Shown here: positions 46,634-54,483 of the stretch, in pieces | How positions within the stretch are numbered: the first letter of the stretch is position 1 | Layout of the letters: each line of letters opens with the position of its first letter | Assembly (NCBI RefSeq): GCF_000425485.1 | Contig: NZ_KE384386.1 | Coordinates: forward strand, 62,001-126,000 | Reading direction: 5' to 3' | Origin: Flavobacterium tegetincola DSM 22377 | GTDB taxonomy: Bacteria; Bacteroidota; Bacteroidia; Flavobacteriales; Flavobacteriaceae | Length of the DNA: 64,000 bases | Made by a program: the position numbers and the translations under genes | The notes under the pieces: generated by a model | What the model saw: the letters and a program-made list of their open reading frames with translations, nothing else | Database searches by the model: none | What the model was told of the DNA's origin: nothing

Positions 46634-46789
46634 ATGGTATATCAAGCAGTACTCGTAATAGATTACGAGGCGTATACTCAGGATTTTTATCCTTATGCAT
46701 TTTCTGACAAAAACTGAGATGGATTAATTAGCAAAGAAAAATTTGATTCTGCTTTAGTTATAAAATGTATTTCCACGTTCTTTTCGTGA
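46634..46789 (+). pseudogene. Decayed EF-hand reading frame with internal TGA
   Basis: The frame from ATG 46634 reads QDFYPYAFSDKN, then a TGA stop at 46715-46717, then DGLISKEKFDSALV, ending at a TGA at 46787-46789. Apart from the stop at loop position 4 it follows the EF-hand calcium-binding loop D-x-N-x-D-G-x-I; loop position 12 is Lys rather than Glu. It therefore looks like an EF-hand gene remnant. The surrounding 46364-46894 has no other gene. Confidence 0.5.
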
Positions 46790-46894
46790 GATTGTAGATT
46801 TTAATGCAGTATGAAATTTTGAGAAGCGCCGGTCGCAAATTTCTTAAATGTTACCAGCACGTCTTACTGTGTTTTCAATTGGATCTGGTACCAA

Positions 46895-47320
46895 CTACCG
46901 CACATAATGAGGCGATTCGCAGCGCTCCCAATACTCTACAATACATTTTATGGTGCTTTTTAAAGTCTCAAAACTTCTGGGCTTAACAAAAAATCCTTGA
47001 ATGGATTTAGAATAAGCGTCAATAACCGATTCTTGTTCGGCACTCGTGGTAAAAAACAAGTACGGAATAGTCCTCAATCGGATATCTTCGTTTTCAATAA
47101 TTTTGTTGCGCAACTCAATGCCGTTCAATTTTGGCATATTGATGTCCGAAAAAACAATAAAAGGTTCACTGGTCATGGTAGTCAAATACGCAAGCGCTTC
47201 TTGTCCGTCGCAAAAAAAAAGAATCTCATTCTTGTACTTCAACTCGTCAAATACTTCACTAAAAAATAACCGATCGTCTTCATCGTCCTCTACAATTATG
47301 ATTGGGCCACTTTTATTCAT
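46895..47320 (-). CDS. Receiver-only response regulator (Rcp1-like)
   Basis: 141 aa, a single receiver domain with the acidic pocket IIIVEDDEDDRLFF, phospho-acceptor Asp59 in FSDINMPKLNG and the conserved lysine in FFVKPRS. The EDDEDD start and the longer beta4-alpha4 region (TTSAEQESVIDAYSKS) resemble the Rcp1/CheY-like group that partners phytochrome-type or hybrid kinases. No kinase is adjacent. Confidence 0.9.
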   Translation of the reverse strand: MNKSGPIIIVEDDEDDRLFFSEVFDELKYKNEILFFCDGQEALAYLTTMTSEPFIVFSDINMPKLNGIELRNKIIENEDIRLRTIPYLFFTTSAEQESVIDAYSKSIQGFFVKPRSFETLKSTIKCIVEYWERCESPHYVR

Positions 47321-47372
47321 TTATTTTTTTATTTTTGGTAGTCAAATGTACACTAATAACCGCTTTAATTGC

Positions 47373-47448
47373 AAAAACCACAATTATTATCTGTTTAATC
47401 TACGGTAAACTGTAACCACAGTCGGATGCGGAGGATATTGTGGTTTTT
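47373..47448. repeat. 12-bp inverted repeat enclosing a 52-nt loop
   Basis: AAAAACCACAAT (47373-47384) and ATTGTGGTTTTT (47437-47448) are perfect inverted copies. The loop holds a small inner hairpin (GTTTA ... TAAAC). It could be a structured RNA, a terminator-like element or a MITE-like remnant; no target-site duplication is visible. Confidence 0.5.
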
Positions 47449-47627
47449 AAGGACTGTAAGAAAATATTTAGATTTATGGTTTAAGAATAAAGTAAAAAGT
47501 ACTTTTGAATTTTAAATGAGTGGAAAAAATTATAAATTAAAAAAAGTTACATGTACTTGCGTATATTTACTAGTTGGCCGTCAGTGTGAAAACCCGCGTG
47601 AGAAAAGAAATCTATATCAAACATCAA
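47449..47627. other. Leader region of the DUF4209 gene with the second 22-bp motif
   Basis: Holds the second copy of the 22-bp motif at 47539-47560 and an in-frame TTG at 47574 that could extend the DUF4209 protein by 18 residues. No gene is otherwise present. Confidence 0.4.
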
Positions 47628-49391
47628 ATGAATTTTCAAAACTTAGAAGAATATTATGAATATCTTGAAAACGACACTAATTTTAAACATTTAGATTTAA
47701 ACACTTACAAGTATATTACGGATTTAAGAGATAGAACAAATGAGGAAAGGTTAAAAAAAATCTGTTCTTATGAATTATTTTTCGCTGACTTTTCAATAGA
47801 AAATGGAGTACATATTCCAAAATTTCAAGTTGGTGCAAACACTTATCCAAAATTAGAATTATTTGAAGATAACTTTGATTACATCAAAACAAGAGCAAGC
47901 GAAGCAATCAACCCTAAGTATAAAGCAAAATACAATCATTTACTATGGTTAAGTCCTGTTAAACATATTGATTTTGCAGAACAGGCAATTGAAAACTACT
48001 TGTTGCTTTTACAAAACTCTTCGTTTCCCGTTGATGATAATTTACAATGCTATTCTTTTGGGAATTATTTCAAAAATATTTTTGTGTTGAGCCAAAAAGT
48101 AAACTACAAAAAAGACGAAGTCATAGATTATTTAGTATCACTTTTAGATATTGATAAAATTAATGATTTTACTAAATATTCATTAATGGATTACATTATT
48201 TCGAACGAAAAAAAAATCAATTCTTCGATAACGCAAAAATTTTACGATTATTCGAATAATGTAATTGCAAATTTAGAATCAAGGGTTTTAGAAAGCTACC
48301 TAAATTTGCTTGTTACTTTAAGTCAAAAGCTAAATCGATCAACAAGTGAATTTCACGAAAAATTAGGAGATTATCATATATCACAACTCAAAACTGAAAA
48401 AAATCAAGGCTTTATAGCTCATCGCTATTATACTGACGCTTTAGAGGAATACAAAAAAGGAAACAATAAAAAAAAGATTGAGCAAACAGCAGTTTTACTT
48501 GAACAAGCAAAAAAGACTATTGACCTTAAAAAAGTTTCTTTTGAAGTTAAAGACGAAAAAATAAATCAAGCTTTAAATCAATGGTGGGATTTTACTAAGG
48601 AAAAAACTAGCCATCTAATTGATAATGGAAATGATAATGATATCTACGGATATTTAATTTTAGAAAACTTATTTCCTAAAGCTTCTACCTTAAACGAAGA
48701 AATCAAGCCAGTAATATTAGATTTAGTTTCTTGTATGACATTTGACATTAATAAAAACATTAGCAAAAACAAATCAGGTGTAATAAATCCATATTCAATA
48801 CATATAAATAACTTTTCTATTAATCACATTTGGCTTGTTGTTTCAAAAGGAATTAAAAAAGGTAAAATTTCATATGAAAGCTTAATTGAGTATTTAAAGA
48901 ACAATTCTTGGTATGGTCAAGATTTTACTTATTTGGACACAAACAACGAAACCCAAGGTTTCAATTGGATTGAATTACTTTCTCCAGCCTTACAAAGTTA
49001 CTTTATTCAGACTGAAATTGATATAAAAACAAACAACCATAATACACAAGGCTACATTTTGGCAATAGATAGTTTAGTATTGAAATTTGAAGGTCTACTC
49101 CGTGAATTTTCAAGAGTGATTGAAGCTCAAACAATAGAAATAAAAGAAAATGGAACAGAGGAAAGAATTAATTTTGACAAATTATTAGATAACGAAAAGC
49201 TAAAGGCATTAATTCCAGAAGACGATATTGCTTTTTTTAAATTTCTATTTACATCAGAGGGAATGAATTTAAGAAACAATATAGCACATTGTTTTTTCAA
49301 CACAAGAAAATATACATCAGCAGTTATGCTTTTGTTAATAATTGCGTTATTGAGACTTGGAAATTACACACTTAAAAACAGCAGAAAATGA
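47628..49391 (+). CDS. DUF4209-domain protein with R-x4-H motif
   Basis: 587 aa from MNFQNLEEYYEYLENDTNFK (ATG 47628); a TTG at 47574 would add 18 basic residues. Mostly helical. The C-terminal segment GMNLRNNIAHCFFNTRKYTS resembles DUF4209 and contains R549-NNIA-H554, the R-x4-H spacing seen in HEPN-type RNases. HEPN proteins often act in toxin-antitoxin or antiphage systems; whether this one is a nuclease is an inference. It stands just left of the RAYT/REP array, in an accessory patch. Confidence 0.7.
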   Translation: MNFQNLEEYYEYLENDTNFKHLDLNTYKYITDLRDRTNEERLKKICSYELFFADFSIENGVHIPKFQVGANTYPKLELFEDNFDYIKTRASEAINPKYKAKYNHLLWLSPVKHIDFAEQAIENYLLLLQNSSFPVDDNLQCYSFGNYFKNIFVLSQKVNYKKDEVIDYLVSLLDIDKINDFTKYSLMDYIISNEKKINSSITQKFYDYSNNVIANLESRVLESYLNLLVTLSQKLNRSTSEFHEKLGDYHISQLKTEKNQGFIAHRYYTDALEEYKKGNNKKKIEQTAVLLEQAKKTIDLKKVSFEVKDEKINQALNQWWDFTKEKTSHLIDNGNDNDIYGYLILENLFPKASTLNEEIKPVILDLVSCMTFDINKNISKNKSGVINPYSIHINNFSINHIWLVVSKGIKKGKISYESLIEYLKNNSWYGQDFTYLDTNNETQGFNWIELLSPALQSYFIQTEIDIKTNNHNTQGYILAIDSLVLKFEGLLREFSRVIEAQTIEIKENGTEERINFDKLLDNEKLKALIPEDDIAFFKFLFTSEGMNLRNNIAHCFFNTRKYTSAVMLLLIIALLRLGNYTLKNSRK

Positions 49392-49441
49392 TGAATAATA
49401 TACATATTATAAAATAAAAAATAAAAAGAAAAAAGAACACC

Positions 49442-49657
49442 GATAGGGCGGATTTGCAACCAGATAGCGCGGATTTGCAATCCGTGCCCAATCACGCAAA
49501 ACCAAAACTTATTCTACCTAAATTATGTATCATGCCAGATAGCGCGGATTTGCAATCCGTGCCCAATCACACAAAGCCAACACTTACTCTACAAATTATT
49601 CTTCATAAATTATGTATCATGCCCGATAGCGCGGATTTGCAATCCGTGCCCAATCAC
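49442..49657 (+). repeat. Upstream REP-like array, three copies plus a partial one
   Basis: The unit starting GATAGCGCGGATTTGCAATC and ending CCGTGCCCAATCAC occurs at 49463-49495, 49538-49570 and 49625-49657, with a partial copy at 49442-49460. The core contains the imperfect palindrome CGGATTTGCAATCCG. Starts are 75 and 87 bp apart. The linkers are also related; each ends in a block like ATGTATCATGCC, similar to the sequence around the RAYT start codon. It is in opposite orientation to the array downstream of the RAYT. Confidence 0.85.
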
Positions 49658-49706
49658 AGAAGCCAACACCTACTCTACCATAATTATTCCTCATAAATCA
49701 CGTATA

Positions 49707-50246
49707 ATGTCCACAAAATATAAAGCCAATACTACAGAAGAAGCCTATTTTATTACAATAACTACGGTAGGCTGGGTAGACATCTTTACGCGACTAAATC
49801 AGAAATATTGTATTACAAATGCTTTGCGGCATTGCCAAGAGCATAAAGGTTTGGAAATTTATGCCTACGTAATTATGAGCAGTCACCTACATCTGCTTTG
49901 TAAAGCGGTCGATGGTTTTGTATTATCTGATGTGATTAGGGATTTTAAAAAATTTACTTCCAAGAAAATTATAAAAACCATAATGGAGGAGCCTGAGAGT
50001 AGAAGAGAATGGTTGTTGGAACATTTCAGAAAAGCATGTCAACATTTAAAAAGAGAACAACAATTTAAAGTATGGCAGGATGGCTATCATGCGATACACA
50101 TATATAGTAATTCATTTATAAAGGAGAAAATAGCCTATATTCATGATAATCCTGTAAAAGATAAATGGGTCACTTTGCCTGAAGATTACTACTTCAGTTC
50201 TGCCCGAAATTATGCGGGTTTAGAACATGAGATCGAGGTTGTTTAA
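49707..50246 (+). CDS. REP-associated tyrosine transposase (RAYT, IS200-like Y1)
   Basis: 179 aa. Y1 transposase landmarks: YFITITTVGWVDIFTR, the HUH pair in IMSSHLHLLCKA (His-Leu-His), a C-terminal helix IHIYSNSFIKEKIAYIHDNP with the likely catalytic Tyr, and the typical ending YFSSARNYAG. RAYTs are single-copy, domesticated-looking relatives of IS200 transposases that live with REP palindromes. Here REP-like repeats flank the gene in opposite orientations, which supports the call. Confidence 0.93.
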   Translation: MSTKYKANTTEEAYFITITTVGWVDIFTRLNQKYCITNALRHCQEHKGLEIYAYVIMSSHLHLLCKAVDGFVLSDVIRDFKKFTSKKIIKTIMEEPESRREWLLEHFRKACQHLKREQQFKVWQDGYHAIHIYSNSFIKEKIAYIHDNPVKDKWVTLPEDYYFSSARNYAGLEHEIEVV

Positions 50247-50269
50247 TTGGAGTTGTTTTGAAAGTAAGT

Positions 50270-50586
50270 GGGCACGGATTACAAATCAGCGCTATCGGAA
50301 TCGCGGTATTGGGTTGTATTATTGGAGTTGTTCTCAAATAAGTGGGCACGGATTAGAAATCCGCGCTATCGGAGTCGCGGTAATGGGTTGTTTTATTTAA
50401 GTTGTTCTCAAAGTTAGTGGGCACGGATTACAAATCCGCGCTATCGGAATCGCGGTAATGGGTTGTTTTATTGAAGCTACTAAGTGGGCACGGATTACAA
50501 ATCTGCGCTATCGGAATCGCGGTATTGGGTTGTTTTATTGGAGTTGTTCTCAAAGTAAGCGGGCACGGATTACAAATCCGCGCCCT
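50270..50586 (+). repeat. Downstream REP-like array, five units
   Basis: The core starting GGGCACGGATTACAAATC and continuing CGCGCTATC occurs at 50270-50296, 50344-50370, 50419-50445, 50486-50512 and (shortened) 50561-50586, about 75 bp apart (67 bp for the third gap). It is the reverse complement of the upstream REP core with one base changed (GTAATCC for GCAATCC). The linkers are also conserved (TTGGGTTGTTTTATTGGAGT). The array runs straight into a truncated gene. Confidence 0.85.
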
Positions 50587-51045
50587 CAAATTACAACGGC
50601 ATTAAAAACACTCAATAAAGAGATCGACAATTCGGTGGCTTTTGTAAAGGGATACCTTGCAGAAAAGTACAAAAAAGATCCCTCTTTGAGTTATTATCCT
50701 GCTTTTGGAATCAATTATGAAAATAAAAAATATGCAATACCGATGGATCAAAGTAATCGCGAAGACGCACTGGACTTGATGTTGGAAGGCATTCAAAACA
50801 ACGGTTTTGAGGACAGAACCTACGGACTTGAGTATTGGACGGCTATCAAAACTAATTTTGTAGACCTCGTTACTCAGGCCCGAGCATTAGACGGCGGTAT
50901 TTCCCAAAAAGTGGGCGATAAGAATGAGTTGAAAATGACTATTAAAAAAGGCTTGAACGCAGTGATTAATGCTTTACAAGCAAACTATCCCGATACTTAC
51001 AAACAAGAACTCCGACTTTGGGGATTGCAAAAAGACAAATACTAA
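50587..51045 (+). pseudogene. 5'-truncated gene fragment abutting the REP array
   Basis: The frame from about 50587 reads ITTALKTLNKEIDNSVAFVK and continues with good codon use to a stop at 51043-51045 (ending WGLQKDKY). Upstream the frame continues only through translated REP sequence, so the natural 5' end seems to have been lost or replaced by the array. The missing part is not found on the left side of the RAYT. The family is not recognised; the text is helical. Confidence 0.65.
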
Positions 51046-51162
51046 ACTTGACATCACTATTTACATGCTCTACATATTTAGAGCATTTTTTTTGTTGCCT
51101 ATTAGATGAATTTGTGCTTACTGCACAACGTAAAGAATTAATAACCATCAATAGCAGATTGT

Positions 51163-51273
51163 TTTTGACGTAAAGTCAAAATTTTATAAACGTCCTGTCC
51201 AGCGCACCTAAGTTTTCATGAAAAAACTATATTGCTCTTTAAGTTCCAACATGGTTTTGACGCAAAGTCAAAA
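51163..51273. promoter_or_regulatory. Two copies of a TTTTGAC-N5-GTCAAAA palindrome
   Basis: TTTTGACGTAAAGTCAAAA at 51163-51181 and TTTTGACGCAAAGTCAAAA at 51255-51273, 92 bp apart, each followed by TTTTATA. Dyad symmetry and repetition upstream of the DUF3891 gene suggest an operator, possibly of a Crp/FNR-type regulator. Confidence 0.45.
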
Positions 51274-51355
51274 TTTTATATATTTGATACTCCCTTTTAT
51301 TCACGGGATCAATTGTTTTAATAGCTACAATAAAACCACTTTAATTCAGAACAGT

Positions 51356-52096
51356 ATGATAGTTGCTTCACATCAAAAAGGATGGAAAATCATCAACCAA
51401 CGTTCGCATGGACTTCTCGCTGCAATGTTGGCGTACCAATACAACATTGACTTGCCTAACGAAATCATTGTACCCACGCTCATAACCATTGCAGAACATG
51501 ATGACGGTATAGCTGAAACTAAGGAAAGTAAAAATCTCACAGACGCGGGTGCTCCAAAGCATTTCTTGGCACCGGGTGGCTCCAAAAAAACCGATTTGAA
51601 ACAGCATTATAATGTGATGGAAATTGCAACTTCAAAGTGTCAATTGAATGCTTTGCTAACTTCGATGCACATGGATTTTATTTTCAGTGATAAAAAGCCA
51701 GGCGAAGATAAAGAGCTGGATGCCTTTTTAAAAGAACAGTCAAAAAATCGCAAGCACATTCTGAAGCATCTGGATATGGACCAGAAAATGGCTGACCGCT
51801 TGTATAGTTTTGTAGAATGGTGTGATGCGTTTTCGCTGCTTATTTGCATGGACAAAATCCAGCCTGAAGGACGAAAGATGGAAATTTCGGAAAGTCCTGA
51901 AGGCATCATGAGCCAAACGTATTACAAGTCGGATGATGTTATTTCGGTCGATCCATGGCCTTTTAAAACGGATACGTTCAAAGTGTTTTACGAATATAAA
52001 ATCATTGAACAATTACAATTTAAATCTGTAAAAGAATTTGATACAGTCTGTTCCCACACCGAAGTCCAAAGGCACGAGTTTATATTTAAAAAATAG
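51356..52096 (+). CDS. DUF3891-family protein
   Basis: 246 aa from MIVASHQKGWKIINQRSHGL (ATG 51356). A longer frame to 51218 crosses the palindromes and was rejected. The helical protein has paired histidines and acidic residues (RSHGLLAAMLAYQ, TIAEHDDG, FVEWCDAFSLL) in the style of DUF3891, a family of unknown function whose histidine/aspartate pattern resembles HD-type metal-binding proteins. It is alone in its direction. Confidence 0.82.
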   Translation: MIVASHQKGWKIINQRSHGLLAAMLAYQYNIDLPNEIIVPTLITIAEHDDGIAETKESKNLTDAGAPKHFLAPGGSKKTDLKQHYNVMEIATSKCQLNALLTSMHMDFIFSDKKPGEDKELDAFLKEQSKNRKHILKHLDMDQKMADRLYSFVEWCDAFSLLICMDKIQPEGRKMEISESPEGIMSQTYYKSDDVISVDPWPFKTDTFKVFYEYKIIEQLQFKSVKEFDTVCSHTEVQRHEFIFKK

Positions 52097-52214
52097 ATGG
52101 AATATCTTCAAGTATAACTGATTTAGCTGATCGTTTTAACTTTGAAAACTCCCTAACATAGCATGAAAAGCAGAAGGTTCTTGACAACGTTCTCTAATTT
52201 TAGCACCCTACATT

Positions 52215-52280
52215 CTTTACTCTCTGCTCTATTTTCTATACTCTCTACTCTATTTTCTATTTTCTATACTCTATTCTCAA
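52215..52280. repeat. Low-complexity CTCTATTTTCTATA repeat
   Basis: Irregular tandem copies of CTCTATTTTCTATA-like units. The reverse complement form recurs at 56044-56078, on the other side of the sulfur-handling cluster. Confidence 0.6.
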
Positions 52281-52331
52281 CAATTTCCCCTTCTTGTAAC
52301 TTTTGTCACACTACAACTCATTTTTGAATTG

Positions 52332-52339
52332 TATATTTG
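52332..52339 (+). promoter_or_regulatory. -7 box of the persulfide dioxygenase gene
   Basis: TATATTTG, a TAnnTTTG box, with a leader of about 27 nt before ATG 52373. No good -33 at the right distance. Confidence 0.45.
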
Positions 52340-52372
52340 TATATTGAACACATATTAAAAAGAACAGTACCT

Positions 52373-53791
52373 ATGAAAATAGAACAAATTTATACAGGAT
52401 GTTTAGCGCAAGGCGCTTATTATATTACATCTAATGGCGAAGCTGCTATTATAGATCCACTTCGCGAAACCCAGCCGTACACCGATCGTTTAAAAAACGA
52501 TAATGTCAAATTAAAATATATTTTTGAAACCCACTTTCACGCGGATTTTGTTTCCGGACATGTGGATTTAGGCAAACAAACCGGTGCATCTGTGGTGTAC
52601 GGACCAAATGCGGCACCCGACTTCGAATTTATTTCTGCCAAAGACAACCAGGAATTTAGCATTGGAAATATTAAAATAAAGGTGTTGCATACTCCTGGTC
52701 ACACCATGGAAAGTACGTCCTACTTGCTACTTGACGAAAACGGAAAAGACCATGCACTTTTCTCCGGAGATACTTTATTTATTGGCGATGTAGGTCGTCC
52801 TGATTTGGCTCAAAAAGCGGCATCGATGACGCAAGATGATTTGGCTGGAATTTTATATCATTCATTGCGTGATAAAATCATGACTTTGGCAGATGATGTA
52901 ATTGTCTATCCGGCTCACGGTGCAGGTTCGGCTTGTGGCAAGAACATGAGTAAAGAAACCGTTTCTACCATTGGCGAACAGAAAGAAAAAAATTACGCCT
53001 TACGTGCTGATATGACCGAAGCTGAATTTATTGCTGAGGTAACGGACGGTTTATTGCCTCCTCCCGCCTATTTCGGAATGAATGTGGCTATGAACAAATC
53101 GGGTATTGAAAGTTTTGATACCGTTTTAAATAATGGAATGCGTGCCATTTATGCCTCCGAATTTGAAGTAGTTGCTCAAGAAACAGGCGCGCTGATTTTG
53201 GATACACGAAGCAATGTTGATTTTGCAAAAGGATACGTTCCACAGTCTATAAATATTGGTATCGCAGGCGATTTTGCTCCATGGGTAGGAGCTTTAATTG
53301 GAGACGTAAAACAACCCATAATGCTGGTTACTGATGCGGGAAAAGAAGAAGAAACCGTTACCCGATTGTCTCGAGTAGGTTTTGATCACTTAATTGGTTA
53401 TTTGGACGGCGGCTATGCTTCATGGACTAAAGCTGGTTTTGACAGTGATAAAGTGACACGAATTACGCCAGAGCAATTTGCCAAAGAAGTAAAAATTGGT
53501 GAAAGTACCGTAATTGACGTTCGAAAAGAAACAGAATATAAGGCTGAACATGTAGACGAAGCCTTCAGCAAGCCCTTATCCTCCATCAATGAATGGGTAA
53601 AAGACATTAATCCGGACGAACATTTCTACATGCATTGTGCAGGCGGTTACCGTTCGATGATTGCCGCTTCAATTCTACAAGCACGTGGCTACAGAAACTT
53701 TACAGAAGTAAGCGGTGGATTTAATGAAATTGCCAAAACCGACGTACCTAAAACTAATTTTGTGTGCCAAAGCAAAGTGCTTAAAGCATAA
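52373..53791 (+). CDS. CstB-like persulfide dioxygenase / sulfurtransferase
   Basis: 472 aa from MKIEQIYTGCLAQGAYYITS (ATG 52373). The N-terminal MBL domain has HFHADFVSGH (HxHxDxxxGH) and HTPGHTMES. A first rhodanese-like domain reads ILDTRSNVDFAKGYVPQSIN but lacks cysteine at its active loop (LVTDAGKEEE). The second has the active loop MHCAGGYRS with the catalytic Cys. MBL, pseudo-rhodanese and rhodanese in this order match CstB, which oxidises persulfides to sulfite and makes thiosulfate. Next genes are a rhodanese lipoprotein and a DUF2892 protein, consistent with sulfane-sulfur detoxification. Confidence 0.9.
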   Translation: MKIEQIYTGCLAQGAYYITSNGEAAIIDPLRETQPYTDRLKNDNVKLKYIFETHFHADFVSGHVDLGKQTGASVVYGPNAAPDFEFISAKDNQEFSIGNIKIKVLHTPGHTMESTSYLLLDENGKDHALFSGDTLFIGDVGRPDLAQKAASMTQDDLAGILYHSLRDKIMTLADDVIVYPAHGAGSACGKNMSKETVSTIGEQKEKNYALRADMTEAEFIAEVTDGLLPPPAYFGMNVAMNKSGIESFDTVLNNGMRAIYASEFEVVAQETGALILDTRSNVDFAKGYVPQSINIGIAGDFAPWVGALIGDVKQPIMLVTDAGKEEETVTRLSRVGFDHLIGYLDGGYASWTKAGFDSDKVTRITPEQFAKEVKIGESTVIDVRKETEYKAEHVDEAFSKPLSSINEWVKDINPDEHFYMHCAGGYRSMIAASILQARGYRNFTEVSGGFNEIAKTDVPKTNFVCQSKVLKA

Positions 53792-53798
53792 ATTATAA

Positions 53799-53832
53799 AT
53801 GCTATTGGTACTAATTTAAGTGCCAATAGCAT
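53799..53832 (+). terminator. Hairpin between the dioxygenase and rhodanese genes
   Basis: ATGCTATTGG (53799-53808) pairs with CCAATAGCAT (53823-53832), with further pairing inside (TAC/GTG). It may act as a partial terminator or mRNA processing signal. It also covers the upstream ATG at 53831, so the rhodanese gene is taken to start at 53852. Confidence 0.6.
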
Positions 53833-53851
53833 GCTCTTAAAAAGTAACATT

Positions 53852-54214
53852 ATGAAAAGTAACATCCTATTTATAGCTATTGTAGCACTTTCAACAACAT
53901 TTGGTTGTGCTCAAAATAAAAAATCAACTGCAACCGAAACTACGCAAACAGAAGTTTCACAAGAAGAAACGTTCTATGTAGATGTAAGAACACCCGAAGA
54001 ATTTGCCGAAGGTTCTGCAAAAAACGCCGTGAATATTCCATTGGATCAAGTGGAAAAGAATTTGGCTCAATTTAAAGACAAAAAGAATATCGTAGTGTTT
54101 TGTAGAAGTGGCGGAAGAAGCGCAAAAGCCATCGACATCTTAAAAAACAATGGAATTACCAATGTAACAAATGGGGGAACTTGGCAAGAAGTAAATGCTT
54201 TATTGACAAAGTAA
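53852..54214 (+). CDS. Rhodanese-domain lipoprotein
   Basis: 120 aa from MKSNILFIAIVALSTTFGCA (ATG 53852), a lipoprotein signal with a lipobox ending in Cys19. The mature rhodanese domain has FYVDVRTPEEFAEGSAKNAV and the active-site loop FCRSGGRSAKA with the catalytic Cys. It probably moves sulfane sulfur in the periplasm, next to the cytoplasmic CstB-like enzyme. Confidence 0.9.
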   Translation: MKSNILFIAIVALSTTFGCAQNKKSTATETTQTEVSQEETFYVDVRTPEEFAEGSAKNAVNIPLDQVEKNLAQFKDKKNIVVFCRSGGRSAKAIDILKNNGITNVTNGGTWQEVNALLTK

Positions 54215-54261
54215 TTAGGTCATTGTAAATTGCACACCTTACTTTCAAACTACATCATCTC

Positions 54262-54474
54262 ATGAAAAACAACATCGGTTCTACCGACAAAATCATCCGG
54301 CTTGCGCTAGCTATTATTGTTGGTCTTTTATACTATAACGATCTTATCAATGGGACGCTTGCACTCATTTTAGGTACTATGGCATGCGTTCTGTTTATTA
54401 CTAGTTTCATTAGTTTTTGCCCACTTTATACCCTGATTGGTGTCAACACGTGCGAAAATAAATCGGCTAAATAA
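54262..54474 (+). CDS. DUF2892 membrane protein (YgaP-type)
   Basis: 70 aa. MKNNIGSTDKIIRLALAIIV, then SFCPLYTLIGVNTCENK, matches DUF2892, the membrane part of YgaP-type rhodaneses, with two TM helices and a conserved CPLY-x-x-x-G-x-NTC ending. It lies 47 bp after the rhodanese lipoprotein gene, so together they are a split YgaP-like unit. Confidence 0.92.
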   Translation: MKNNIGSTDKIIRLALAIIVGLLYYNDLINGTLALILGTMACVLFITSFISFCPLYTLIGVNTCENKSAK

Positions 54475-54483
54475 GTTGAAGCA

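Noticed and set aside
46715..46717. TGA read as selenocysteine in the EF-hand frame
   Set aside because: An EF-hand does not need selenocysteine at that position and no SECIS-like hairpin was seen; decay is the simpler explanation.
49454..49696. Open frame with the thrice-repeated peptide DSADLQSVPNH
   Set aside because: It is the translation of the REP array in one frame; no ribosome-binding context and no independent coding signal.
49442..50586. CRISPR array
   Set aside because: Repeat cores are palindromic, the linkers are similar to each other rather than unique spacers, no cas genes are present, and a RAYT gene sits in the middle.
50458..50586. N-terminal extension of the fragment gene at 50587
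   Set aside because: These codons are translated REP units, not conserved protein sequence.
51218..51355. Upstream extension of the DUF3891 gene
   Set aside because: The extension crosses the second operator-like palindrome, and DUF3891 homology begins at the ATG at 51356.
53831..53851. Upstream start of the rhodanese lipoprotein
   Set aside because: The ATG lies inside a stable hairpin, and the ATG at 53852 gives a proper lipoprotein signal.
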